DNA of 64,000 bases from an uncultured Nocardioides sp. (GTDB lineage: Bacteria; Actinomycetota; Actinomycetes; Propionibacteriales; Nocardioidaceae). Of the stretch, positions 1-7,856 are shown piece after piece (position 1 is the first letter of the stretch; each line of letters starts with the position of its first letter). The notes under the pieces are model-generated. The model did not search any database. It was not told the origin of the DNA and was given only the letters and a program-made list of their open reading frames with translations. The DNA lies in NCBI RefSeq assembly GCF_947489365.1, contig NZ_CANLDB010000001.1:248001-312000 (forward strand). Direction: 5' to 3'. A program made the translations under genes and the position numbers.

Positions 1-1
1 G

Positions 2-496
2 CTGGACGCGCCGTACGTCGACGCCAAGGCCGCGCTCGTGGCCGCGGTCGCGTCGGCGAACCGCTCGCGGACGGCGGTGGCGGTCCCCCTCGGGTTCTGC
101 CTCGTCGTCGGGGACGCCCGCGACCTCGCCGCCACCGAGCTGATGGTGACGTCCCTGCTGGTGCAGGCCGGTGCGGCGATGCTCGCCCACGAACGCGCGG
201 CCGGCGCGGGGACGGGCCGCACCCGGTCGTTCCGCCGCGCCTTCCTGCTGGCCTACGCCCACCGGGTGGGGGAGCGGCTGAGCGAGGCGACCGCGGAGGC
301 CTACCGCGAGGCCGGTGGTGACGCCCTGCCCGTGCTGGCGGCGCAGGAGGAGCGCGTCGAGGCGGCGTTCGAGGCCGCCGTCCCGCACACGGCCGCGAAG
401 CGGTCCACCGTCAGCAACGACGAGGGCTGGTACGCCGGCCGCGCCGCCGCCGACCGCGCGCGGCTGGACACCGCCGAGCCCCTCGAGGGGGCCTGA
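2..496 (+). CDS. DUF2786-type protein, C-terminal part (5' end outside window)
   Basis: The frame is open back to base 2, so the start codon lies upstream and only the last 164 residues are visible. They contain a VTSLLVQAGAAM helix, a TRSFRRAFLLAYAHR segment and a closing SNDEGWYAGRAAAD motif. From memory this order matches the C-terminal half of actinobacterial DUF2786 proteins, whose biochemical role is not settled. No membrane segment or known catalytic motif is visible in this part. The assignment rests on motif resemblance only. Downstream on the other strand is a decayed gene, so nothing suggests an operon to the right. Confidence 0.6.
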   Translation: MDAPYVDAKAALVAAVASANRSRTAVAVPLGFCLVVGDARDLAATELMVTSLLVQAGAAMLAHERAAGAGTGRTRSFRRAFLLAYAHRVGERLSEATAEAYREAGGDALPVLAAQEERVEAAFEAAVPHTAAKRSTVSNDEGWYAGRAAADRARLDTAEPLEGA

Positions 497-532
497 GCGG
501 AGGCCTGAGCGGAGGCCTGACTGGGCCCACGC

Positions 533-879
533 TCAGGGGCCGAGGTCCAGGTCGTCGAGCGACGGGTGTCGTCGGGCTCGGCGTGGGTGAACGGCATGGT
601 GTGCCAGCGCAGCGCACCCCGCAGGTCGCCGTGGGCCTTCAGGACGCCGGCGACGCGCTCGTGGTCCAGGGCGATGAGGGCGTCCTCCCGCACGGAGACG
701 CGCAACCGGGCGAGGACGTCCTCCGCCAGGGACTCGTCCCCGGCCGCGAGCGCCAGGTCGAGCCGCGTGGGCAGCACCCCGTCGGCCGGTTCGCCGCCCT
801 CGGCCTCCGCGACGTCGAGGGCGCGGTGGGCCCGGCCCGCCTGGCCGCGCATGCCCCAGGGGTCCGCCGCGGCGACCAA
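533..879 (-). pseudogene. Remnant of a TPR-like gene, frameshifted near its 3' end
   Basis: Read on the minus strand from a TTG at 879, the frame gives helix-rich, repeat-like protein (RALDVAEAEGGEPADG, LDLALAAGDESLAEDV, VAGVLKAHGDLRGALRW) that looks like genuine coding sequence. Around 565-575 the frame degenerates into Ser/Thr/Arg-rich readthrough that would run antisense into the preceding gene. A shift by one base there gives a natural ending, PSLDDLDLGP followed by TGA at 533-535. Upstream an in-frame TGA lies about 50 bases before the TTG and no good ribosome site is seen, so the 5' end also seems lost. Either a decayed gene or a gene with a sequencing error; a TPR/SEC-C type protein is a guess. 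Confidence 0.5.
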
Positions 880-1013
880 GAGGGCCGGTCGGCCGAAGTC
901 CTGTGGTCCAGGTCGTCGGCCGCGGCCTCACTCTTCGAACCCGCCACTGTCGGTGGTCGCCCCTAGCGTGCGGAGCGCAGGTGTCGGAGAGGTCGACGGA
1001 CGGGGGACGAGCC

Positions 1014-2357
1014 ATGGGCGACGCGCTGGAGCAGCGGTGGGACGACGAGGTCGAGGGGGCGTGGGCGGCGTTCCGGCGCCGGCTGGGGGACCGGTTGGCG
1101 GCCCTGGAGCAGGAGGAGAGCCTCGCGGTCGTCGTCCGCTCGGCGGAGGACGACGACGAGGGCGCGGCGCCGTACTGCCAGGCGATGGCGTGGGGCGGTC
1201 GGGGGCTCACGGTCGAGGCGGTGTCGGACACGTTCCTGGCCGCGGAGCACCGGGTGGGCCCGGAGGGCGCCGAGCGGCTCCGGGTGCTCGGGTTCCACCC
1301 GCCGTCGGGCGAGGAGTCGCCCAATCACCACCTCACCGTCGACCAGCGGGAGGCCGACCGGGCCGCCTGGATGGTCGTGGGGGCGGTGCGCGAGGTGTTC
1401 GGCGTGCTCCACCCCGCGTTCCTCCTCGACGACCTCACGGCGGCCCCGGGGCCCGATCCCGGTCCCGAGGTCCCGGAGGCGTCGACCTGGGCGGTGCGCG
1501 ACGAGCACTGGCCCACCGACGACCACGGCCCGTGGTTCCCCGACGACGGCGAGGACGTCCGGCGAGCGGTCCACCGTGTGGTCCGTGACCTCACCGGCGA
1601 CGAGCCGGAGTGGGACGACGACGACGACCTGCCGCTGCTGACCGACCAGGCGCGGGTGTGGGTGGTCGCGGCGAGCTCGCTGCCGCGCATCCTCCTGACG
1701 TGCACCCTGCTGACGGACGTCGTCGACGAGTCACGCGCCCTGGTCGAGGCGAACCTGCTGAACCGTCGCCACTTCGGGCTGACGTTCCTGCTGGACGACC
1801 GGCGACTGGTCGTCCGCCGTGAGCTCGGCGTCTCGGCCTTCCAGCCGACCGAGGTGCGCGCGGAGCTGGCGAGGCTGCTGGAGCACGTCGACCGCTGGGT
1901 GGTCGAGCTCCGCGAGCGCGTGGGCGGCCGCGGGGCCTTCGACGACGCGGCCGCCGCACCGCTCGCGTCCCGGGGGGAGGGGGAACCGGCCGGGGTCGAC
2001 GACGCCCAGCAGCGCCGGTTCGCCGCGGCGTACGACGTGATGCGGGAGCTCGAGCGGGAGGAGCGCGGCTCCGCGGACCCGGCGACGCTGGCGCGCGTGT
2101 TCCACCACGACCGGGGCCTCGTCATGCTCGCCCTGACCGCGACCCGGGCCCGGGAGGCGCAGGACCGCCGTCGCGCGGAGCGGCAGGTGGAGGCGGAGCG
2201 GCCGGCGCTCGCCAAGCGGTTCCGCGCCTCGGCCCGCTACCAGCGGGAGCTGCGGTCCCGGCTGCGCCGCGCGCTGCGGATCACGGTGCAGTCCGCCCCG
2301 CGCTCGGAGGTGACGGAGCAGCCGGGTCTGTTCGCCGAGGAGGACGTCCGCGGCTGA
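1014..2357 (+). CDS. Hypothetical protein, type III secretion chaperone-like (TY-Chap/YbjN-like) fold
   Basis: A 447-residue acidic, soluble protein with no signal peptide or membrane segment. ATG 1014 follows a GGGGGACGAGCC ribosome site and starts the regular composition; the frame is open further upstream but unlike coding sequence. Two modules of similar kind can be seen: residues about 45-140, and about 185-310, where NRRHFGLTFLLDDRRLVVRREL followed by a helix ending in HVDRWVVELRERV resembles YbjN/TY-Chap domains, which bind partner proteins. The last 100 residues are charged helix. The function is unknown; related proteins are common in actinobacteria. It overlaps the convergent gene at its 3' end by 77 bp. 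Confidence 0.6.
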   Translation: MGDALEQRWDDEVEGAWAAFRRRLGDRLAALEQEESLAVVVRSAEDDDEGAAPYCQAMAWGGRGLTVEAVSDTFLAAEHRVGPEGAERLRVLGFHPPSGEESPNHHLTVDQREADRAAWMVVGAVREVFGVLHPAFLLDDLTAAPGPDPGPEVPEASTWAVRDEHWPTDDHGPWFPDDGEDVRRAVHRVVRDLTGDEPEWDDDDDLPLLTDQARVWVVAASSLPRILLTCTLLTDVVDESRALVEANLLNRRHFGLTFLLDDRRLVVRRELGVSAFQPTEVRAELARLLEHVDRWVVELRERVGGRGAFDDAAAAPLASRGEGEPAGVDDAQQRRFAAAYDVMRELEREERGSADPATLARVFHHDRGLVMLALTATRAREAQDRRRAERQVEAERPALAKRFRASARYQRELRSRLRRALRITVQSAPRSEVTEQPGLFAEEDVRG

Positions 2358-3048
2358 CGTCGCCGGAGCGGCGGGCGAACGGCCAGGTCATGAGGGCCCA
2401 CACGGCGCAGATGATGACGATCTCGGCCACCACGTAGGTGGGCCACGGCCCGAGCAGGTCGAGCACCGAGCCGCCCGCCGGCTTGGCGTTGAGGAAGCCG
2501 TAGTTGGTGCCCAGCGCCACGTTCAGCCCGTAGACGCTCACCGCCCAGGCGGCGGTCACCGCGACCGCCATCCGGTAGTCGCGCCAGCTGGGGCCGAGCC
2601 CGCGTCCGAGGGAGAGGTAGACGGCGGCCCACACGATGCCGATGTGCATCACCCAGAAGAGCAGGAAGACGGGGTGCGGGAAGGCGGTGACGAGGTCCGG
2701 GGTCAGGATCGCCTGCGTGGTCAGGGGGATCCCCCACAGGTAGGTCAGGGCGACCGCCCGCCGCCGGTGGGACCACAGGGCCCAGACGCTCACGAAGGAC
2801 GCGAGGTCGCACAGCTGGATCGGCAGCGTCCGGTCGAGCTCGAAGAACGCGGGGGTGAAGTACAGCACCTGCAGGGGCAGCGTCCCGGCCAGCAGCACCA
2901 CCGCGAAGACCCGCCCGGTGCGGTCCGAGGGGTCGGTGCGGCGCAGCCGCCGACCCAGTGGCACGAGGACGGCGCAGCCCACCAGCAGCACCGCCAGCGC
3001 CGTCAGGTGGGTGACGTCGTAGGCGGTGAACTCGCGGGCGCTGGACAC
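2281..3048 (-). CDS. YwaF/TIGR02206-type integral membrane protein
   Basis: A 255-residue polytopic membrane protein with about six to seven hydrophobic segments. The segment LPIQLCDLASFVSVW, followed later by a TTQAILTPDL stretch and a FWVMHIGIVW helix, is characteristic of the YwaF-like family of uncharacterised inner-membrane proteins. The last 35 residues are a hydrophilic Pro/Arg-rich tail read antisense to the end of the preceding convergent gene, so the true C-terminus of the fold is near residue 220. ATG 3048 is the only well-placed start. It is divergent from the secreted phosphatase, with about 190 bp of shared upstream DNA. The function of the family is unknown. Confidence 0.75.
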   Translation of the reverse strand: MSSAREFTAYDVTHLTALAVLLVGCAVLVPLGRRLRRTDPSDRTGRVFAVVLLAGTLPLQVLYFTPAFFELDRTLPIQLCDLASFVSVWALWSHRRRAVALTYLWGIPLTTQAILTPDLVTAFPHPVFLLFWVMHIGIVWAAVYLSLGRGLGPSWRDYRMAVAVTAAWAVSVYGLNVALGTNYGFLNAKPAGGSVLDLLGPWPTYVVAEIVIICAVWALMTWPFARRSGDVSRGRPPRRTDPAAPSPPSAGRTAP

Positions 3049-3236
3049 CCCGTCATCATGCCCGGCGGTGCCGGGACGGCGCCTGGGTCGTCGTACTCAT
3101 CCTGGGCCGCTTGGCTATCCTCGCCACTTTGGCCGTCGCGACCGCCGGGGTCACCATGGATCCACTCCGGTCGGTGCGACGGGCCGGGGGGACCACGACC
3201 GCCGTTGCCGGACGACGAGCTCAGGGAGGGAAGCGC

Positions 3237-4514
3237 ATGTCTGCACGTCTCAGGCGCGTCGTCCTCGTCGTGCTCGCGGCCCTCCTGGGCCTCGGGCTGG
3301 TGCAGGCGGCCTCGCCCTCGACCAGCCTGAGCGGCTCGTCGACGGACGGGGGTGACTCCGGCTCGCCGACCGAGGAGGACACCTCCTACCGGTTCCTGTC
3401 GGCCCCCGACTTCATGAACGCCGACGTCGCCGACCTGAGCGGCCAACCCCGGTGGCGCCCGGGGATGCCGAACTCGTGGAACACCTCCTGGGCCACCGCG
3501 ACCGACACCGTGATGGACGCCTTCGAGGCCGAGGCCCCCGAGGACGTGCTGGTCGCGGGCGACCTCGTCAACGGCCACTGGGGTGTCGAGCCCAGCGGCG
3601 TCTTCGGTCCGGTGGGCACCGAGGCGGAGCGCCAGGCCGCCGTGCGGCGCGCCGCCGCGGCCTACTTCCCCGCGTGGCGGCAGCTGTTCGACGACCGCGG
3701 CCTGCCCGTCCACGTCGCCGTCGGCGACCACGAGGTCGGTGACAACGACTGGGCCGGCTCGGACAAGAACGAGTTCAAGCGCCGCAACCTGGGGCTCTTC
3801 AAGGAGGAGTTCTCGCGCTACGCGCTGCTCCCGGACCGCTACGACTCGCGCCCCGCGGGCCCTGCGAACCGCACGGCGTACGCCGTCCGCCTCGCCCCGG
3901 AGGTGCAGCTCGTGACGGTCGACGTCTTCGAGCGCACCGGGGACGACGTCGTCCCGCGGCTCGACCCGCAGCAGCTCCGCTGGCTCGACGACGTCCTGGC
4001 CCGGGCGCAGGCCGACGGCGTCGACTGGATCATGGTCCAGGGGCACGTGCCGGTCGCCCGACCCGTCCGCCAGACCAGCAGCTCGGGGCTGTACTACGAG
4101 GGCGGCGCCGCTTCGCCCTTCTGGCGGACGCTGGCGCGGCACGACGTCGACCTCTACCTCGCCGGCGAGGTGCACGACACCACCGCGGTCCGCCGCGACG
4201 GCGTGATGCAGATCAGCCACGGCGGGATGTTCGGCCACGGCGGTCACGACGGGCGGGGCGGCACCAGCTACCTCGTCGGTCAGGTCGAGGGCGACACCCT
4301 CGACCTCGTCGCGAAGCGCTTCCGGGTCAGCCACACCGAGGGGGAGGGCGAGCGGCTCTGGCAGGCCACCTCGCAGGGCCAGCCGCCGCTCGAGAAGACC
4401 TTCGTGCCCACCCCGGACGTCATCGGCACCATGCGGCTGACCGCCGACGGCGAGGTGCTCTCGATGGACGGCCAGCTCGGTCCCTACCTGCCGGGCGGGT
4501 CCGACGCGGACTGA
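3237..4514 (+). CDS. Secreted calcineurin-like metallophosphatase with variant motifs
   Basis: A 425-residue protein. ATG 3237 follows a GGGAGGG ribosome site. The N-terminus RLRRVVLVVLAALLGLGL is a signal peptide, so the enzyme should act outside the membrane or anchored to it. Metallophosphoesterase blocks are recognisable: AGDLVNGHW near residue 106 (GD motif), GDHEVGDNDW near 162 (in the place of GNHE), QGHVP near 268 and AGEVHD near 310 (in the place of GHxH). The usual first DxH motif is not obvious; SAPDFMNAD occupies the place. The overall order supports a two-metal phosphatase or phosphodiesterase fold, but the substituted ligands leave activity and substrate open. Confidence 0.75.
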   Translation: MSARLRRVVLVVLAALLGLGLVQAASPSTSLSGSSTDGGDSGSPTEEDTSYRFLSAPDFMNADVADLSGQPRWRPGMPNSWNTSWATATDTVMDAFEAEAPEDVLVAGDLVNGHWGVEPSGVFGPVGTEAERQAAVRRAAAAYFPAWRQLFDDRGLPVHVAVGDHEVGDNDWAGSDKNEFKRRNLGLFKEEFSRYALLPDRYDSRPAGPANRTAYAVRLAPEVQLVTVDVFERTGDDVVPRLDPQQLRWLDDVLARAQADGVDWIMVQGHVPVARPVRQTSSSGLYYEGGAASPFWRTLARHDVDLYLAGEVHDTTAVRRDGVMQISHGGMFGHGGHDGRGGTSYLVGQVEGDTLDLVAKRFRVSHTEGEGERLWQATSQGQPPLEKTFVPTPDVIGTMRLTADGEVLSMDGQLGPYLPGGSDAD

Positions 4515-4622
4515 CCCGCCCGGGACCGACCCCGCCCGGGACCGACCCGGTGCGTCGTCGCGGCCACGAGCGCTGTCGGCGCTCCCTCCTACGGTGGGTG
4601 CCCACCGACGGAGGGGGACAGC

Positions 4623-6281
4623 ATGGTGCGGCTCGTGCCCGAGCGCCCGGAGTTCACGACGAGCTCGGAGCAGCAGGTCTGGGAGCGGCTGGCCGCGTCC
4701 CTGGGCCCCGACGACGTGCTGCTGGCCAACCTCCGTCTCACCGACCCCACCAAGGACCACGAGGCGGACATCGTCGTCCTGATGCCGGGGGTCGGTGTCG
4801 TGGTCGTCGAGGTCAAGGGCGGCAGCGTCTGGTTCGACGCGGACCGCGGCGCCTGGCGTCAGCGGACGGGCCGGCGTGACAAGACGATCGATCCGGTGAC
4901 GCAGGCGCGGACCACGAAGTACGCGATCCGCACCTACGTCGGCAACGACCCCCGGTGGGCCCGACGCGACCACGTCGGGTGGGCGCACGCCGTCGTGCTG
5001 GTCCACTCCGACGTCGACCCCGACTTCGCCCTGCCCGACTGCCCCCGCTGGTCGGTCCACGACCGCGGCGACCAGGCCGACCTCGCCGCCCGGCTGCGGG
5101 AGAACGCCCGGCTGGGTCGCCAGGGCAAGCGGGCGCTCACGGCGGACGACGTCGAGACCGTCCTGGAGGTGCTCGCCGGACGATTCCCGGGCTCCCGCGA
5201 CGTCAACGCCGAGGCCGCCGAGGTGGCGGGCGCGGCCGACCGGCTGACGCTGGAGCAGGCGACCGTCCTGGGTGTCACCCGGCTGCTGCACCGCGTCGAG
5301 GTCCGCGGCGGGGCCGGGAGCGGCAAGACCGTGCTGGCACTGCAGCAGGCGCGTGAGCTCAGCCGCGGCGGACGCGGTCGCGGCCGGCAGCGCGTCGCGC
5401 TGCTCTGCTACTCCCTCGGGCTGGCCGCGCACCTGCGGCGGACGGTCGCCGCCTGGCCGCGGAAGGAGCGCCCCGCCTTCGTCGGCACCTTCCACGACTT
5501 CGGCCGCCAGTGGGGTGCGCCCGACGGCGCCCGGGAGGACAGCGACTTCTGGGAGACCCGTCTGCCGGCGTTGATGGCGGACCTGGCGGAGGACCTGCCT
5601 GTCGGCCACCGCTACGACGCCGTCGTCGTCGACGAGGCCCAGGACTTCGCCGACTCCTGGTGGCGGCCGGTGCTGCGCTCGCTGGCCGACGAGGAGGCCG
5701 GGGGCCTCTACCTGTACTCCGACGAGCACCAGCGTCTCTTCGCCCGCTACGGCCGCCCGCCCGTGGCCCTCGTGCCGCTGGTGCTCGACGACAACCTCCG
5801 CAACACCCGGCAGATCCACGACTGCTTCGGACCGCTGGCCCCGAGCCGGATGCGGGCCCGCGGCGGTGACGGGCCGGACGTGCGGTTCGTCGCCGCCCCG
5901 ACGGACGAGGCCCTCGGTGTCGCCGACGACGAGGTCGACGCCCTCCTGGACGCCGGCTGGCGCGCCGAGAACGTCTGCCTGCTCACCACCGGCGCCCGTC
6001 ACCCGGTCCAGCTCGAGCGCACCGAGCACCACGGGCAGGAGGGCTACTGGGACACCTTCTTCTCGGACGACGACGTGTTCTACGGCCACGTGCTGGGCTG
6101 CAAGGGTCTCGAGCGACCGGCCGTCGTGCTCTGCGTCAACGAGCGGGGCGAGCGCGAGCGCGCCCGGGAGCGGCTGTACGTCGGGATGTCGCGCGCCACC
6201 CACCAGCTGGTGGTGGTCGGCGACCCCGACGTGGTTCGCGCGGTCGGCGGTGACCTCGTGGCCCGCCGCCTCGGCCTCTGA
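4623..6281 (+). CDS. NERD nuclease-like domain fused to a UvrD-like SF1 helicase
   Basis: A 552-residue protein. Residues about 15-130 form a NERD domain, with HEADIVVLMPGVGVVVVEVKGG giving the D...E-x-K core of a PD-(D/E)XK-type nuclease fold. Then comes a superfamily 1 helicase: Walker A GGAGSGKT near residue 230, VVVDEAQDF near 335, SDEHQRLF, DNLRNTRQIH, a GCKGLERPAVV block and RLYVGMSRATHQLVVVGD at the end. Such NERD-helicases are expected to translocate on and cleave DNA; a related staphylococcal protein, Nhi, restricts phage. ATG 4623 follows GGAGGGGG. A second NERD protein follows 77 bp downstream on the same strand, suggesting a functional pair. Confidence 0.85.
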   Translation: MVRLVPERPEFTTSSEQQVWERLAASLGPDDVLLANLRLTDPTKDHEADIVVLMPGVGVVVVEVKGGSVWFDADRGAWRQRTGRRDKTIDPVTQARTTKYAIRTYVGNDPRWARRDHVGWAHAVVLVHSDVDPDFALPDCPRWSVHDRGDQADLAARLRENARLGRQGKRALTADDVETVLEVLAGRFPGSRDVNAEAAEVAGAADRLTLEQATVLGVTRLLHRVEVRGGAGSGKTVLALQQARELSRGGRGRGRQRVALLCYSLGLAAHLRRTVAAWPRKERPAFVGTFHDFGRQWGAPDGAREDSDFWETRLPALMADLAEDLPVGHRYDAVVVDEAQDFADSWWRPVLRSLADEEAGGLYLYSDEHQRLFARYGRPPVALVPLVLDDNLRNTRQIHDCFGPLAPSRMRARGGDGPDVRFVAAPTDEALGVADDEVDALLDAGWRAENVCLLTTGARHPVQLERTEHHGQEGYWDTFFSDDDVFYGHVLGCKGLERPAVVLCVNERGERERARERLYVGMSRATHQLVVVGDPDVVRAVGGDLVARRLGL

Positions 6282-6358
6282 GCCGTGCGACTTCCGTCGT
6301 TCGCCCACGCGGGGCCGGGTGGACGCGGAATAGTGGCGTGCGGGGAGAGGAGAGGATC

Positions 6359-6946
6359 ATGGTCGACGTCATGGGGTTCGTCCCCGTCCTCGCGGACAGC
6401 CCGTGGACGCGCTGGCGCTCGCGTGCCGCGACCCCGTCCCGGGACGCCGCCGGGGCCCGCGCCACCGCCGCCGCCCTCTCCGGGCTCGACCCCGACCGCT
6501 GGCACGTGCTCGCCGACTGGCCGGTCCCCGGCGAGCCGCGGGCCCACGTCGAGCACGTGGTCGTCGGGCCGCCCGGCGTCCTGGTCGTGGACTCGAAGAA
6601 CTGGAACGGGGCGGTCCGCACCGCCCAGGGCGTGCTCCGCCAGGACGGGTCCCGCCGGGAGCGCGACCTGGCCGAGGCCGCGCGTACCGCCGGAGTCGTG
6701 CGCGAGGCACTCGGGCTCGACGAGGACGTCCCCGTCATCGGGGTCCTCTGCTTCGTCCCGCCCGCCATGGTCACCGGCTGGATCGGCGAGGTGCTGCTGT
6801 GCGCCACCGGCGACGTGGTCGCCGTCCTCGACCGGCTCACCCGCCGCCTCGACCGGGACCGGGTCGACGACGTCGCGGCCCGCCTCGCACCCGGCGTCGC
6901 CCGCCGTCCGGCCCTCGCCCCCGTGGAGGGTCAGGCGGGCGCGTAG
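6359..6946 (+). CDS. NERD domain protein
   Basis: A 195-residue protein. The NERD core is visible as VEHVVVGPPGVLVVDSKNWNG near residues 65-85, where DSKNW supplies the D-x-K part of the nuclease-like motif; a helix with REALGLDEDVPVIGVLCF follows. ATG 6359 is chosen because it sits behind GGAGAGGAGAGG; an in-frame GTG at 6338 lies before that ribosome site. The protein has no signal peptide, but a hydrophobic FVPPAMVTGWIGEVLLC stretch lies near residue 130. It follows the NERD-helicase on the same strand and may work with it. Its 3' end overlaps the convergent lipoprotein gene by 16 bp. Confidence 0.8.
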   Translation: MVDVMGFVPVLADSPWTRWRSRAATPSRDAAGARATAAALSGLDPDRWHVLADWPVPGEPRAHVEHVVVGPPGVLVVDSKNWNGAVRTAQGVLRQDGSRRERDLAEAARTAGVVREALGLDEDVPVIGVLCFVPPAMVTGWIGEVLLCATGDVVAVLDRLTRRLDRDRVDDVAARLAPGVARRPALAPVEGQAGA

Positions 6947-7854
6947 ACCCGCACCCAGTCGATGCGCATCGCGCGACCACCCTCGAACGAGGGGTCCTCG
7001 CCGTCGACGCGCTTCGCGGCGGTCTGCATCGCCAGCCACATCGGCACGTCCGAGATCCGCTCCGGCTCGCGGACCGTCTCCACCGCCTGCCCGTCGACCA
7101 CGACCTGGATCTCGTCCGCGGTCCACCGCACGGACACCTCGTGCCAGCGCGCGAAGTCGCCCCGCACCGGGCGGCGGGTCGCGGGGTGGGTGCCGTCGGC
7201 CGCCAGCTCGCCGTAGTGGTTGGTGACCGTCATCTGCCGGCGCCCGGGCGAGGTCTCGAAGATCTCGTAGAAGTCGATCTCCGGCGGCCACCCGCCGTAC
7301 GACGGCCACAGCAGCGCGGCGACCGTCACCCCGAGGGCGTCGTCGTCGGTGCGCACCCGCATGTCCCAGCGCCCGTACAGCTGCTGGGTGGGGCTGTCCC
7401 AGCTGCCCACCCCGCCGGAGAGCCAGTCCCCGTCGACCTCGGCCGTGTCCAGCACGAGGGTCGAGTCCTCGACGCGGACCATCGAGGAGTCCCACAGGGC
7501 GTCGGGGCAGCAGCCAGGCACCCCGTCGTACACGCGCCACACGGAGGTGTCGAGGGTGTCGAAGTCGTCGAAGAAGACCTCCTCCCACCTCCGCTCGGTC
7601 GGCTCGGGCCGCTCGGGGACCGGGATGGGGTCCTTCAGCCGGCCGTCCGGCCCGATCTCGGGCAGGCCCTCCCGCCTCGGCTCGTCGCGTGCCGGCGGGG
7701 AGTCGCTCTCCACCGGTCCGGGGCCGGTGACCCGGCCGCCGGTGGCGAAGTCGCCGTCCGCGGACCGCCCCTCGCCGGCGACGGTCCCGCACCCGGCCAG
7801 CAGCAGGGCCGGCAGGAGGAGCGAGACCGCGAGGGCGGCGAGGGAGCGGGTCAC
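6931..7854 (-). CDS. Lipoprotein with a glycoside hydrolase family 16-like domain
   Basis: A 307-residue lipoprotein. A GTG start at 7854 gives the signal sequence VTRSLAALAVSLLLPALLLAG followed by the lipobox cysteine, so the protein should be anchored outside the membrane. After a Pro-rich linker to about residue 85, the rest reads as a concanavalin-like GH16 fold: FFDDFDTLDTSVWRVY, a PTQQLYGRWDMRVR strand, and EIDFYE near residue 191, which matches the ExDxxE catalytic signature of beta-glucan hydrolases; it closes with MRIDWVRVY. The substrate is probably a beta-glucan or related glycan. The start lies only 2 bases after the stop of the acyl-CoA dehydrogenase gene, so it is probably translated from that mRNA. 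Confidence 0.75.
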   Translation of the reverse strand: MTRSLAALAVSLLLPALLLAGCGTVAGEGRSADGDFATGGRVTGPGPVESDSPPARDEPRREGLPEIGPDGRLKDPIPVPERPEPTERRWEEVFFDDFDTLDTSVWRVYDGVPGCCPDALWDSSMVRVEDSTLVLDTAEVDGDWLSGGVGSWDSPTQQLYGRWDMRVRTDDDALGVTVAALLWPSYGGWPPEIDFYEIFETSPGRRQMTVTNHYGELAADGTHPATRRPVRGDFARWHEVSVRWTADEIQVVVDGQAVETVREPERISDVPMWLAMQTAAKRVDGEDPSFEGGRAMRIDWVRVYAPA

Positions 7855-7856
7855 GG

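Noticed and set aside
901..960. tRNA-like T-loop (GGGTTCGAAGAG on the minus strand)
   Set aside because: The bases after the loop cannot pair with those before it, and no anticodon or D arm fits. No tRNA could be supported anywhere in the window.
3003..6308. Long open frame of about 1100 codons on the minus strand
   Set aside because: It lies antisense to the metallophosphatase and NERD-helicase genes, has low-complexity Gly/Val/Arg/Ala composition and no recognisable domain. It is a by-product of very high GC.
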